DNA of 62,989 bases from Tissierellia bacterium (GTDB lineage Bacteria > Bacillota_A > Clostridia > Tissierellales > Peptoniphilaceae): assembly GCA_030537695.1 (NCBI GenBank), contig JAUNVJ010000006.1:1-62989 (forward strand), in the 5' to 3' direction. Below are positions 28,181-36,280 of the stretch, piece after piece (within the stretch, counting starts at the first letter, position 1; each line of letters opens with the position of its first letter). The notes beneath the pieces are model-generated. The model ran no database searches. It saw only the letters and a program-made list of their open reading frames with translations, and was not told the origin of the DNA. A program made the translations under genes and the position numbers.

Positions 28181-28410
28181 AAAAAGAGCTTTCATCCAAT
28201 AAGGACGAAAGCTCGTGGTGCCACCTTAATTACTAGAGAGCGGTACCAACATACCGAACTGATTCCCTAGCATCTCTTTGTCCATAACGCGGACATACGT
28301 GGAAGGTTATCCCCTCATGCTCAACAGTGGATTCCATGAATTGCAAATTTTCACCAAACATCTGCTCTCTATTATTTCATGTACTAGTCTGCATCATTGC
28401 ATATTTTTTT
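28181..28410 (-). promoter_or_regulatory. T-box leader, serine specifier (UCC)
   Basis: Leader of the serC-serA-DUF1015 operon. On the minus strand the specifier loop reads GAA-UCC-AC with UCC at 28331-28329. The T-box AAGGTGGCACCACG lies at 28214-28227. The terminator arms GAGCTTTC / GAAAGCTC (28186-28214 region) end in a T-run at 28181-28185. Uncharged tRNA-Ser would promote readthrough. Confidence 0.92.
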
Positions 28411-28421
28411 AATTACCAATC

Positions 28422-28449
28422 ATATTATCACATTAAATCAATTTGTCAA
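28422..28449 (-). promoter_or_regulatory. Promoter of the serine T-box operon
   Basis: The minus strand has -35 TTGACA (28444-28449), a 16-base spacer and -10 TAATAT (28422-28427). Confidence 0.65.
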
Positions 28450-28595
28450 GGGTTTTTTATTTTTATTTTTTTGATATTTGTTATCAAATATGATTATAGA
28501 CTTTTATTTATGGGTAATTAATGATTGGTAAATGAACTATTTCATTCTAAGTAAATAGTAGTTCAAACTTACTTATATTACTTTAGGAGGTAATT

Positions 28596-29276
28596 ATGAA
28601 TCAAATGAACGAAAACACTGTTAATTTCCCCTTGATTGGAACGAAGGCACCTGAGTTTTCAGCTCAAACGACCCAGGGTGAAATTCATTTCCCCAAGGAT
28701 TTTGAAGGAAAGTGGATCATTTTATTCTCTCACCCGGCAGATTTTACCCCAGTGTGTACCACGGAATTTATGACTTTCGCCTCAATGCATGAAGAGTTTA
28801 AATCTTATAATTGTGAATTGGTCGGACTATCCATTGATTCGATCCATTCCCATCTAGGTTGGTTAAATTCCATTAAGGGATATTGTTGGGAGGATATTGA
28901 AAATCCCGAAGTGAAGTTTCCCTTAATCGCCGATATTAAAATGGAAGTAGCCAAAAAATACGGTATGCTACAAGGAGAATCCGATACCTCTGCCGTAAGA
29001 GCGGTATTCTTCATAAATCCGGAAGGAATTGTAAAGACCATACTTTACTATCCTGCTTCTCTAGGGAGAAATTTTGCTGAAATCAAACGAATCCTCATTG
29101 GACTTCAAAAGGCAGAAGCCGAAGGTGTTGCTCTGCCTGCCAACTGGGAACCGGGCAAAGACGTTATCATGCCCCCACCGGGAACAGCACAAGATATTGA
29201 GGAGCGAATGGAATTAGTCAAAGAGCCGGGTTATGAAATGAAGGATTGGTTCCTCACCTTTAAAGCAGATAAGTAG
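28596..29276 (+). CDS. Peroxiredoxin, Prx6-like, without the C-terminal resolving Cys
   Basis: Peroxidase of 226 residues. The peroxidatic Cys54 lies in HPADFTPVCTTEF. The long C-terminal dimer arm (VIMPPPGTAQDIEERM) is that of the Prx6/archaeal subfamily. The resolving cysteines often found near the C-terminal DWFLT region are absent; the only other Cys is in GYCWED near residue 97. It would therefore work as a 1-Cys enzyme needing an external thiol, possibly the thioredoxin system encoded at 32.8-35.5 kb. An AGGAGG site precedes the ATG. Single gene. Confidence 0.9.
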   Translation: MNQMNENTVNFPLIGTKAPEFSAQTTQGEIHFPKDFEGKWIILFSHPADFTPVCTTEFMTFASMHEEFKSYNCELVGLSIDSIHSHLGWLNSIKGYCWEDIENPEVKFPLIADIKMEVAKKYGMLQGESDTSAVRAVFFINPEGIVKTILYYPASLGRNFAEIKRILIGLQKAEAEGVALPANWEPGKDVIMPPPGTAQDIEERMELVKEPGYEMKDWFLTFKADK

Positions 29277-29282
29277 ACATAT

Positions 29283-29312
29283 AAAAAAGAGTCCCTGAAG
29301 GGGCTCTTTTAT
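29283..29312. terminator. Bidirectional terminator between peroxiredoxin and PepSY genes
   Basis: Stem AAAAGAGTCCC / GGGGCTCTTTT (one G-T pair) with a TGAA loop and A/T runs on both sides. Confidence 0.85.
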
Positions 29313-29322
29313 CGTTTTGGTA

Positions 29323-29961
29323 TTAACGATCCAGTTCCAACAATTCTCCTGAATCCACGGCATATTTAATTTCCATATCTTCTACTTTTTGACCTTGTTG
29401 ATTTATTTTATCCATATCAAATTCAATCACGAGAATTCCATCGTCAAAATCCATTTCGTATTCCTGGATCCGATAGCCTTCACCCGCTTCTTGCAATGCT
29501 TTTTCCATAAAATCATCTATTTTTTCTAAATCTTCTTTGGCAATAAATGTACCGTCTTTATGGCCTAGATCATCCGACTCATCTTTGATGACTTTCTTTG
29601 TCGAAGCATCGATTTTTACCTCATATTCATTGGTATCATCATAACCTTCCACTTTGTAAATCAAACGATGATCCTCTTCATCCAATTGAAATTTTTCTAC
29701 TTTTGTATTGGGGTGAAGATCCATAAATTGCTCAAAAGCTTCTTCTGGTTCCATTTCAATAGGATCTACATACATTTCTGTCGAACCGTCCGCTTCCCCG
29801 ATAATTTTTGAATTGTCTTGATTCTCCTGCTGATTTTTATTGGTTTGAACGGACTCAGTTTGATTGGCTCCTTCATTCACTATCGGCTTATCCGTTTTTT
29901 TCCCACAGGCTGTCAATAGCAAAAGAACTCCCAATAAGAGAACTGTCATTTTAGTTTTCAA
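29323..29961 (-). CDS. PepSY-domain lipoprotein
   Basis: Exported lipoprotein of 212 residues. The lipobox LLLLTACG gives the lipidated Cys, followed by a Gln/Asn/Glu linker and two PepSY-like repeats (EEAFEQFMDLHPNTKVEKFQ and LEKIDDFMEKALQEAGEGY). PepSY domains are thought to inhibit or modulate proteases or sense the envelope. The start chosen is TTG at 29961, seven bases after AAGGAG; the frame's GTG at 29970 overlaps that site. Confidence 0.85.
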   Translation of the reverse strand: MKTKMTVLLLGVLLLLTACGKKTDKPIVNEGANQTESVQTNKNQQENQDNSKIIGEADGSTEMYVDPIEMEPEEAFEQFMDLHPNTKVEKFQLDEEDHRLIYKVEGYDDTNEYEVKIDASTKKVIKDESDDLGHKDGTFIAKEDLEKIDDFMEKALQEAGEGYRIQEYEMDFDDGILVIEFDMDKINQQGQKVEDMEIKYAVDSGELLELDR

Positions 29962-30394
29962 ACTAACCACTCCTTTATTTCCATACTATGTAAGAGATAA
30001 CGATACATCATACATTCCCTCCCACCATGTGTTTTAAACAGTCCAATATTCGGATCCAAAAATATTTTGATATCTTTCGAAGGAGAAGTGACTTTTCGTA
30101 GAAGGTTCAGAAAAACTTTATCCTATTGTACCTTTTAACCATGGGAATTTACGATTCAAATCTTTGACCTGGAATTTTTAGCCTTATACTTTTCCCCACA
30201 AGAGAAGAACCCAAGGAATATCTCTTATATCCCATCGATTTTTTTCGTTCAAAAATTTCTATGAAAATACTTTTCACATTTCTTCAAATGCGATCCACTG
30301 TAAAATAGGATTCATGTTTGAAAACCATCTTTTATTTGTATATTATCACCATAATTGTACATCGATTTATACAACTTTAGGTGTTTTTCACAAA
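29962..30394. other. Gene-poor interval upstream of the PepSY gene
   Basis: No complete gene is seen. One minus-strand frame around 30120-30330 reads for about 36 codons with plausible composition (FERKKSMGYKRYSLGSSLV) but has stops on both sides and no start. It may be gene debris or chance. Confidence 0.3.
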
Positions 30395-30433
30395 TAAAAA
30401 AGTCCTTGAAATATTGAAATTTCAAGGACTTTG
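30395..30433 (-). terminator. Terminator after tRNA-Lys
   Basis: Inverted repeat AAGTCCTTGAAAT / ATTTCAAGGACTT (30400-30432) is followed on the minus strand by TTTTTATT. Confidence 0.85.
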
Positions 30434-30434
30434 C

Positions 30435-30510
30435 TGGTGCACCTTCAGGGAATCGAACCCTGGACCCACTGATTAAGAGTCAGTTGCTCTACCACCTGAG
30501 CTAAAGGTGC
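30435..30510 (-). tRNA. tRNA-Lys (anticodon CUU)
   Basis: 76-base cloverleaf on the minus strand. Acceptor pairs are GCACCTT / AAGGTGC with encoded CCA. The D arm is AGCTCAGGTGGTAGAGC, the anticodon loop CTCTTAA gives CTT, and the T arm contains GGTTCGAATCC. It reads AAG lysine codons. Confidence 0.97.
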
Positions 30511-30529
30511 ATTTCGAGTTAACAGTATT

Positions 30530-30558
30530 ATTATATCTCCCTTTTTATTTATTGTCAA
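30530..30558 (-). promoter_or_regulatory. Consensus promoter of tRNA-Lys
   Basis: The minus strand has a perfect TTGACA (30553-30558), a 17-base spacer and a perfect TATAAT (30530-30535), about 20 bases upstream of the tRNA. Confidence 0.85.
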
Positions 30559-30579
30559 TAGTATTTTGAAAGAGAAAGA

Positions 30580-30594
30580 GCCTCCTAGGGAGGC
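30580..30594 (-). terminator. Short hairpin after the GntR gene
   Basis: Inverted repeat GCCTCC-TAG-GGAGGC is followed on the minus strand by TCTTTCTCTTT. It is a short GC-rich stem with a broken T-run, probably a weak terminator between the GntR gene and tRNA-Lys. Confidence 0.5.
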
Positions 30595-30608
30595 ATAAGT
30601 ATTTTCGA

Positions 30609-31277
30609 TTAATAGCGAAACATTTTATAATCACTTTGTTCTTCTAACATGGGATAGATAGAATCAATTAATTTTTTACTGGTTTTTGAAGCTTCTTCCG
30701 GATTTTGATCCACTATATTTTCATACATTTGTATCAATAATTGATATACAATGATGATATTATCTTCCGACCGGAAAATAAAATTTCCAAAGCGATAAAG
30801 TCTCTCATTAATAATCAACATCAATTCTTTTAAAATATCATTGTTGAGAGAATGCACCATTGCGATATTCCATTGTACTATTAAATCCTTTAATGCTTCT
30901 AAATTTCCTTTCTCATATGCATCTTTCATCTTTTGGGTGACTTCTTCCAATTCTTTCGTTCGCTTATTCAGCCCCTTTTCTGCAACCAATCCAATGGCTA
31001 GAGGCTCCAGTGCAGCACGAACAGTATAGAGATTTTTCGCTTCCTTCATTGAAATTTTTGAAACGATATAAGATTTTCTCGGGAAATTTTTGGCCAGACC
31101 TTCTTCTTCCAATTTGCTTAAAGCTTCACGGACCGGCGTACGGCTTACACCTAAATCATTTGCAATTTCCATTTCAATCAGTTTATCGCCGGGAAGTAAT
31201 TCGTTGTTTAAAATCTTTTGTTTCAGTTTTTGATGCACACGATGACTTAGCGATTTTTTTTCTAATTTTCTTTCCAT
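30609..31277 (-). CDS. GntR-family regulator, FadR/FCD subfamily
   Basis: DNA-binding regulator of 222 residues. The winged helix near residues 10-75 has the motifs LKQKILNNELLPGDKLIE and VSRTPVREALSKLEEEGL. The helical FCD ligand domain follows (YTVRAALEPLAIGLVAEKG). FCD members bind small organic acids, often with a metal ion. It is divergent from lysC, whose promoter lies between them, so it may control itself and possibly lysC. A GGGGGA site precedes the ATG. Confidence 0.9.
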   Translation of the reverse strand: MERKLEKKSLSHRVHQKLKQKILNNELLPGDKLIEMEIANDLGVSRTPVREALSKLEEEGLAKNFPRKSYIVSKISMKEAKNLYTVRAALEPLAIGLVAEKGLNKRTKELEEVTQKMKDAYEKGNLEALKDLIVQWNIAMVHSLNNDILKELMLIINERLYRFGNFIFRSEDNIIIVYQLLIQMYENIVDQNPEEASKTSKKLIDSIYPMLEEQSDYKMFRY

Positions 31278-31305
31278 ATAATCCCCCTTCTACTTCTACA
31301 ACTTT

Positions 31306-31334
31306 ATTATATCAAAGTACTTATTTTAGTACAA
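31306..31334 (-). promoter_or_regulatory. Promoter of the GntR gene with an internal dyad
   Basis: The minus strand has -35 TTGTAC (31329-31334), a 17-base spacer and a perfect TATAAT (31306-31311). A dyad GTACT-TATTTT-AGTAC (31317-31332) fills the spacer and overlaps the -35, a plausible autoregulatory operator. Confidence 0.65.
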
Positions 31335-31361
31335 TATATTTTAACAAAAACTTATTAATAA

Positions 31362-31390
31362 TTGACAATCAAACTTCACTCCATTAAAAT
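31362..31390 (+). promoter_or_regulatory. Promoter of lysC
   Basis: Perfect TTGACA (31362-31367), a 17-base spacer and TAAAAT (31385-31390), with AAGGAGG and the ATG 21 bases later. No lysine riboswitch is present in this short leader. Confidence 0.8.
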
Positions 31391-31410
31391 CTCTTTAAGG
31401 AGGATATGTA

Positions 31411-32733
31411 ATGAGTATTAAAGTTTCAAAGTTCGGTGGTTCTTCTTTGGCAAATTCCAAACAGTATCAACGAGTTTATGACATTGTCCATGAAGATCGA
31501 ACTCGTAAGTTTATCGTAGCCAGTGCTCCGGGAAAAAGCCATTCCGACGATACAAAAATAACTGATTTGCTCTATCTCTGTTATGATTTGGCGGCTCATA
31601 ATATTAATTTTCATGAGACTTTGGATATTGTCGAAAAGAAATTTCGTGAAATTGTAGAAAATATCGGTGTGGATTTCGATCTGGATGCTTCCATTCAAAT
31701 TTTAAAAGAAGAATTGGATTCTGGAAAGAGTCGAGATCATATTGCCAGTCGGGGAGAGTTTATCGGATCTCAAATTCTTGCCAAATATTTAGGCTATGAA
31801 TTTGTAGATGCCAAGGAGCTGATCTTTTTCGATGACCGCGGCCAATTTATGGAAAAAAAGAGCTATGACAAAATCTATGAACTGAGAAAAACCGACAAAA
31901 ATTATGTGATTCCCGGATTTTACGGGATCATGCCCAATGGAGAAATTAAAACATTTTCTCGAGGTGGCGGTGATCTAACCGGTTCTATCATCTCTCGAGG
32001 GGTTAAGACGGATCTCTATGAAAATTGGACCGATGTCACAGGGATTATGTCGGCGGATCCTCGAATCGTTAAAAACCCTCGAAATGTTGAAATGATCACT
32101 TATCGAGAACTTCGAGAGCTTTCTTATGCCGGTGCTTCCGTTCTTCATGAAGAGGCGATTTTACCTGTAACCCATGCTGGTATTCCCATTGAAATAAAAA
32201 ACACCTTCCATCCGGAAGACAAGGGCACATTTATCGTTCCCGATAATGATATTGAGGTTCAAAAAATGACCCGAGGTGTCACGGGAATTGCCGGACGAAA
32301 ACATTTTTCCGTCGTCAATATTGAAAAAGTTCGAATGAATCAAGACAAGGGATTTCATCGCAAATTGATGAGTGTTATTGAGGTCAATGATATGAAAGTG
32401 GAGCATATGCCCACCAGCATCGATTCCATTTCTTTAATTATTGCCGATAAATACCTACAGGGGCGAGTGGACTCTTTAGTCAGTGAGATCAACACTTTTT
32501 GCAATCCAGATATTATCAAGATCACTTCCAATATCGCCTTGATTTCCGTAGTCGGTAGAGGAATGAAAAACCATATCGGCGTCTCTGCCAATCTCTTTAC
32601 CGCTTTGGCAAAGGATAATATCAATATTCAAATGATCATCCAAGGTTCTTCCGAATTAAATATTATTGTGGGGATCCATGAGGACGATTACGAAAAAGCC
32701 ATTCGTGCTATTTATAATGCATTTTTAGATTGA
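31411..32733 (+). CDS. lysC: Aspartate kinase
   Basis: Enzyme of 440 residues that phosphorylates aspartate, the first step toward lysine, threonine and methionine. It has VSKFGGSSLA at the N-terminus, FSRGGGDLTGS in the kinase core, DVTGIMSADPRIV, and two ACT regions at the C-terminus (residues about 300-440, with VGRGMKNHIGVSANLFTAL). Length is that of monofunctional enzymes of clostridia. The ACT pair suggests feedback by an end product. Single gene between its promoter and terminator. Confidence 0.93.
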   Translation: MSIKVSKFGGSSLANSKQYQRVYDIVHEDRTRKFIVASAPGKSHSDDTKITDLLYLCYDLAAHNINFHETLDIVEKKFREIVENIGVDFDLDASIQILKEELDSGKSRDHIASRGEFIGSQILAKYLGYEFVDAKELIFFDDRGQFMEKKSYDKIYELRKTDKNYVIPGFYGIMPNGEIKTFSRGGGDLTGSIISRGVKTDLYENWTDVTGIMSADPRIVKNPRNVEMITYRELRELSYAGASVLHEEAILPVTHAGIPIEIKNTFHPEDKGTFIVPDNDIEVQKMTRGVTGIAGRKHFSVVNIEKVRMNQDKGFHRKLMSVIEVNDMKVEHMPTSIDSISLIIADKYLQGRVDSLVSEINTFCNPDIIKITSNIALISVVGRGMKNHIGVSANLFTALAKDNINIQMIIQGSSELNIIVGIHEDDYEKAIRAIYNAFLD

Positions 32734-32745
32734 TTCTTTTCATTT

Positions 32746-32775
32746 AAAAGAGCCTGTCCTAGGACAGGTTCTTCT
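32746..32775. terminator. Terminator between lysC and the ASST-thioredoxin gene
   Basis: Palindromic stem GAGCCTGTCC-TA-GGACAGGTTC with A-rich and T-rich flanks; it can serve both converging genes. Confidence 0.85.
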
Positions 32776-34565
32776 TATTTTTCATTCTTTTCCAAAAGGT
32801 ATTTATCAATATGATCGGCTATGGAATCATAACTGTCTTCTCCTACAAAAGAGTAGACTTTTTTTCCTTGACGATAAAATACCGTTTGTGGCAAGGTGTT
32901 GATCTCATGTTCCTTGGCAAAAGCCTTGTTCAAATCCACGTCCATATAAAATCCATGGACTTCTTGAAATTCCGTCTCCAACAATGTGGTTAGAAGCTCC
33001 ATCAAGGGAGGACAGTGGAGGCATCTCTTGGCTCCGAAAATGACAATGGCCTTTTGACAGCTTCGAATTTTTTCAGTGAAATTGTTTTGATTGATATATT
33101 TGATCACCGATTGATTTCGGCGAATGATTTCTTTTTTAAACTGCACTTCTCGATTGAGTTCCGACTCCATGGTGATCACATCGATATCTTCACTGATGGA
33201 AGCATTTTCCACCGAAATCACTTCCTTCGATCCAAAGGCTGCTGCATGGGGAAGTCGAAAATTACAATTTTCTTCTCCTATTACGGAAATTTCTTTACCT
33301 TCTTGATAGTCCAAGTACTCATAGGGATATCGATAACTTGCATAGACCAAATGATTCCACAACAGGTTTTCCCGATCCGTCTTATAAGGATTGATCCACT
33401 GCCAAACCACTTCCTTCTCCTGCGTCACTTCCAATACCATCCCGTCGGTTGCCATGGTGATTAAAGTATTGCCATTGGGCAGTCGTTGCAGATTACCTGC
33501 ATAGGGAGAATAAAATTTATACCCGTTAATTGGTAGGGAATAGCCAAAGTCTCGAGGATCGATGGACCACAAAATATCCATGGTGATCGGATGAATTTCC
33601 AAAATACGACTGAAAGGTCGGACATAGGGACTAAGGCCTGTAGGACTTAAGCCATTTGGTGCCCCATAACCGCACATTCCTCCATTGTCAAAGATCAAAA
33701 GGTTTCCTTCCCCCGGCAAGCCCTTCGGTATCAAATGGGCATGGGCGGAACCGATAATCGGCCCTGTCTTTTCAAAATCTTTAAAATCCGGCCCCATCTT
33801 ATGAATGATGGAGGAACTCTTCTTATCGATGATTCCAATGATATTTGCCTGTCTTGCCGTGAAGATGATATTATCCGGATGGAAACGAAAGTCCCCCTGA
33901 TCATACCACTTGTTTTCTCCTAACAAAGAAATAGACGTAATGTCCAAATAATTTCCCAAGGGTTTATCCGTATTCCGAAGATTGGGATTTCGATAGATCA
34001 CATTTTTACTTTCTTCTGAAAATCCAAATTCTTCAAAATGTTCAGAAAAGGAAAATTTCCAGAGAATATTTCCGTCATAGTCCACTTCTAAGATCACATC
34101 GTCTAGCAGCTCTTTGTCGGAAATCGACGGAACGACTACGGTATCGTGAACTAAAAGTAATGTATGGGGTTCTTTGACGGTTTTTTCTCCCGGGATATAA
34201 TAGCCGGTGGGATTGCCCTCCCGCTGATAATCCGAATGGGCACGAGCCATCCATTTCGGACGATAGCCTCGATCCTGCATATATTTAAATTGATCGAAAG
34301 ACCAGACCACCTGCCCTTGTTTTGTAATTTCCACCAATTTTAATCCATCACTGACGCCAAAGTCGGAGCTGCGAAAGGCATTGATTCCCATAATATTTCC
34401 ATTGGGAAACATCTTTGCCGGCATGGGGTTGAACAAAAATCGTTTTAACTCCACACCATTCATATCCGTAATCAGTGCACCGTCTTTCGATGTAGATACC
34501 AAATTTATTCCGTTATAGCATTTTTGAGGATTATATTTTACCGTCCCCGTTGGATAGACTCTCAT
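32775..34565 (-). CDS. Arylsulfotransferase-thioredoxin fusion protein
   Basis: Protein of 596 residues with no signal peptide. Residues about 1-440 look like a six-bladed arylsulfate sulfotransferase (ASST) propeller: repeated DGNILWKF and NGNTLITMATDGM-type blades, GSAHAHLIP with candidate catalytic histidines, and WNHLVYASYRYPYEY. Residues about 485-596 are a thioredoxin fold with CLHC (Cys515, Cys518) in place of CGPC and the cis-proline in TLPQTVFY. ASST enzymes move sulfate between phenols without PAPS. The frame opens at 34619, but the ATG at 34565 follows GGAGG and is preferred. It overlaps trxB by 35 bases, so the reductase encoded there is a natural electron donor for the thioredoxin part. 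Confidence 0.8.
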   Translation of the reverse strand: MRVYPTGTVKYNPQKCYNGINLVSTSKDGALITDMNGVELKRFLFNPMPAKMFPNGNIMGINAFRSSDFGVSDGLKLVEITKQGQVVWSFDQFKYMQDRGYRPKWMARAHSDYQREGNPTGYYIPGEKTVKEPHTLLLVHDTVVVPSISDKELLDDVILEVDYDGNILWKFSFSEHFEEFGFSEESKNVIYRNPNLRNTDKPLGNYLDITSISLLGENKWYDQGDFRFHPDNIIFTARQANIIGIIDKKSSSIIHKMGPDFKDFEKTGPIIGSAHAHLIPKGLPGEGNLLIFDNGGMCGYGAPNGLSPTGLSPYVRPFSRILEIHPITMDILWSIDPRDFGYSLPINGYKFYSPYAGNLQRLPNGNTLITMATDGMVLEVTQEKEVVWQWINPYKTDRENLLWNHLVYASYRYPYEYLDYQEGKEISVIGEENCNFRLPHAAAFGSKEVISVENASISEDIDVITMESELNREVQFKKEIIRRNQSVIKYINQNNFTEKIRSCQKAIVIFGAKRCLHCPPLMELLTTLLETEFQEVHGFYMDVDLNKAFAKEHEINTLPQTVFYRQGKKVYSFVGEDSYDSIADHIDKYLLEKNEK

Positions 34566-35499
34566 TTTGCCTCCATTCATTCCGTATGTATTTCTCCGCA
34601 TATACTGTTGCGATGGCACCGTCTGAAGCAGCGGTTACAATTTGTCGCAATGTCTTTTGTCTCAAATCTCCGGCACAAAAAAGCCCCGGGATATCCGTAG
34701 CCATTCTATCATCAGTTATAACATAGCCGTCTTCATCTAAGGTGAGGATTTCTTTGACACAGTTTGCCTGTGGTTCCATTCCTCCAAAGATAAAAACACC
34801 ATCTGAATGGACTTTTTTTCGTTTCTTGGTGATCGTATTTTCAATTTCAATCCCTTCCACCTGATCCTTTCCTTCAATGGCTGTAATTTTAGAATTCCAC
34901 AAGAATTCAATCTTGGGATGGTACAGTATTTTTTGAAATTGTAAATAATTCCCATCGACCTTCCCCTCTTCATGAAGAACTACCATGGTGATATGATTGG
35001 CAAACTGAGCCAAATAATCGGCTTCTTCCAAGGCCACATCTCCAGAACCTAAAACATGAATATTGGAATTTCGAAAATAGTCTCCATCACAAGTGGCACA
35101 ATAGCTGACTCCATTTCCTTTCAATTGAATTTCCCCGGGAATATTCAAAACCTTAGATACCGTCCCTGTGGCTACAATTACAGCTTTAGATTTAAAAAAT
35201 TTATTTCGTTTGGTGGAGACGATAAAGTAATCTCCGTCTTTTTCAACTTTTGTCACCGTTCCATAGATAAACTCATTGGTTTTAAAAAAAGAAGCATGAT
35301 CTCGAAAATCTTGAACCAATGCTTGTCCCCTATTGGAAGAGGCGGCGGGATAGTTGATGACCTTTGCCGTATCATTAATGCGACCTCCCAGAGAAAAAGC
35401 TTCAATGACCAATGTCTTTAATAAAGCTCTACCTGCATAAATAGCAGAGGAAAGACCGGCCGGTCCTCCTCCTACTATAATTAGATCATATTCCTTCAT
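34531..35499 (-). CDS. trxB: Thioredoxin reductase-like flavoprotein
   Basis: FAD/NAD(P)H disulfide reductase of 322 residues. The N-terminal FAD motif is GGGPAGLSSAIYAGRA, the redox pair is Cys134-Cys137 (YCATCDG), and the NAD(P)H motif is VLGSGDVALEEA. The usual GGxxAxEEA is changed to SGDVALEEA, which can shift cofactor preference. The closing FCAGDLRQK region contacts FAD. Start overlaps the mrp stop by 4 bases (ATGA) and the end overlaps the ASST-thioredoxin gene, giving tight coupling. Confidence 0.9.
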   Translation of the reverse strand: MKEYDLIIVGGGPAGLSSAIYAGRALLKTLVIEAFSLGGRINDTAKVINYPAASSNRGQALVQDFRDHASFFKTNEFIYGTVTKVEKDGDYFIVSTKRNKFFKSKAVIVATGTVSKVLNIPGEIQLKGNGVSYCATCDGDYFRNSNIHVLGSGDVALEEADYLAQFANHITMVVLHEEGKVDGNYLQFQKILYHPKIEFLWNSKITAIEGKDQVEGIEIENTITKKRKKVHSDGVFIFGGMEPQANCVKEILTLDEDGYVITDDRMATDIPGLFCAGDLRQKTLRQIVTAASDGAIATVYAEKYIRNEWRQNESLSNGDGKI

Positions 35500-36263
35500 C
35501 CTTCCACCAACTTTTGAGTGAATTCTTTGATTTCCTCAAATTCTAAAAATTCCACTCGTCCTTCATCCACATATTTTGTAAATTCACTGTTGATGGGAAA
35601 TTTGACGGTATTTTCCACCTTCTCCTCTTTTGCTTCCTCTTCTAAATTGCTGGTTCCAAAGATGTGGTCCACATGATTGCAACAGGGGCATTTATAGTAA
35701 CTCATATTTTCGACAAAACCCAAGATGGGAATATTCATCATCTTGGCCATATTGACAGCTTTTTTTACAATGACCGACACCAAATCTTGAGGTGTAGAGA
35801 CGATAATTATCCCATCTAGAGAAATGGATTGAAATACGGTCAAGGAAACGTCCCCGGTTCCCGGTGGCATATCAATGAGCAAATAGTCCAATGCACCCCA
35901 TTTGACATCGGAGAAAAATTGTGAGATGGCTTGACCGATAATCGGAGCTCGCCATAACACTGGCGCTTCCTTATTTTCTAAAATCAAGTTGACGGAAATA
36001 ACTTTAATTCCCGTCTTGGTAACTTCCGGCAAAATAAATTTACCGTCGGAGTAAGCCATCTCCTGTAATCCAAAAGCTGAAGGAATGGAAGGACCGGTAA
36101 TATCTGCATCTAGTATACCCACCTTTTTCCCTTGTCGGACTAATTCCGAAGCCAAGGTAGAGGTGACGAAAGATTTGCCTACGCCTCCTTTTCCACTGAC
36201 GATACCGATAATATGCTTTATTGAACTTTCTTCATTGGTTTTAAATTTTTGAATTCCAGCCAT
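35496..36263 (-). CDS. mrp: Mrp/NBP35-family P-loop iron-sulfur carrier
   Basis: ATPase of 255 residues that binds and delivers [4Fe-4S] clusters. The deviant Walker A GKGGVGKSF lies near residue 24; DADITGPSIP and DMPPGTGDVSLTV are the Mrp signatures; the cluster-binding CPCC lies near residue 192. The N-terminal DUF59 domain of longer Mrp proteins is absent. An AAGGAG site precedes the ATG. It is between a histidine phosphatase and trxB in the six-gene unit. Confidence 0.92.
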   Translation of the reverse strand: MAGIQKFKTNEESSIKHIIGIVSGKGGVGKSFVTSTLASELVRQGKKVGILDADITGPSIPSAFGLQEMAYSDGKFILPEVTKTGIKVISVNLILENKEAPVLWRAPIIGQAISQFFSDVKWGALDYLLIDMPPGTGDVSLTVFQSISLDGIIIVSTPQDLVSVIVKKAVNMAKMMNIPILGFVENMSYYKCPCCNHVDHIFGTSNLEEEAKEEKVENTVKFPINSEFTKYVDEGRVEFLEFEEIKEFTQKLVEG

Positions 36264-36280
36264 AGTAACTCCTTTCCCCT

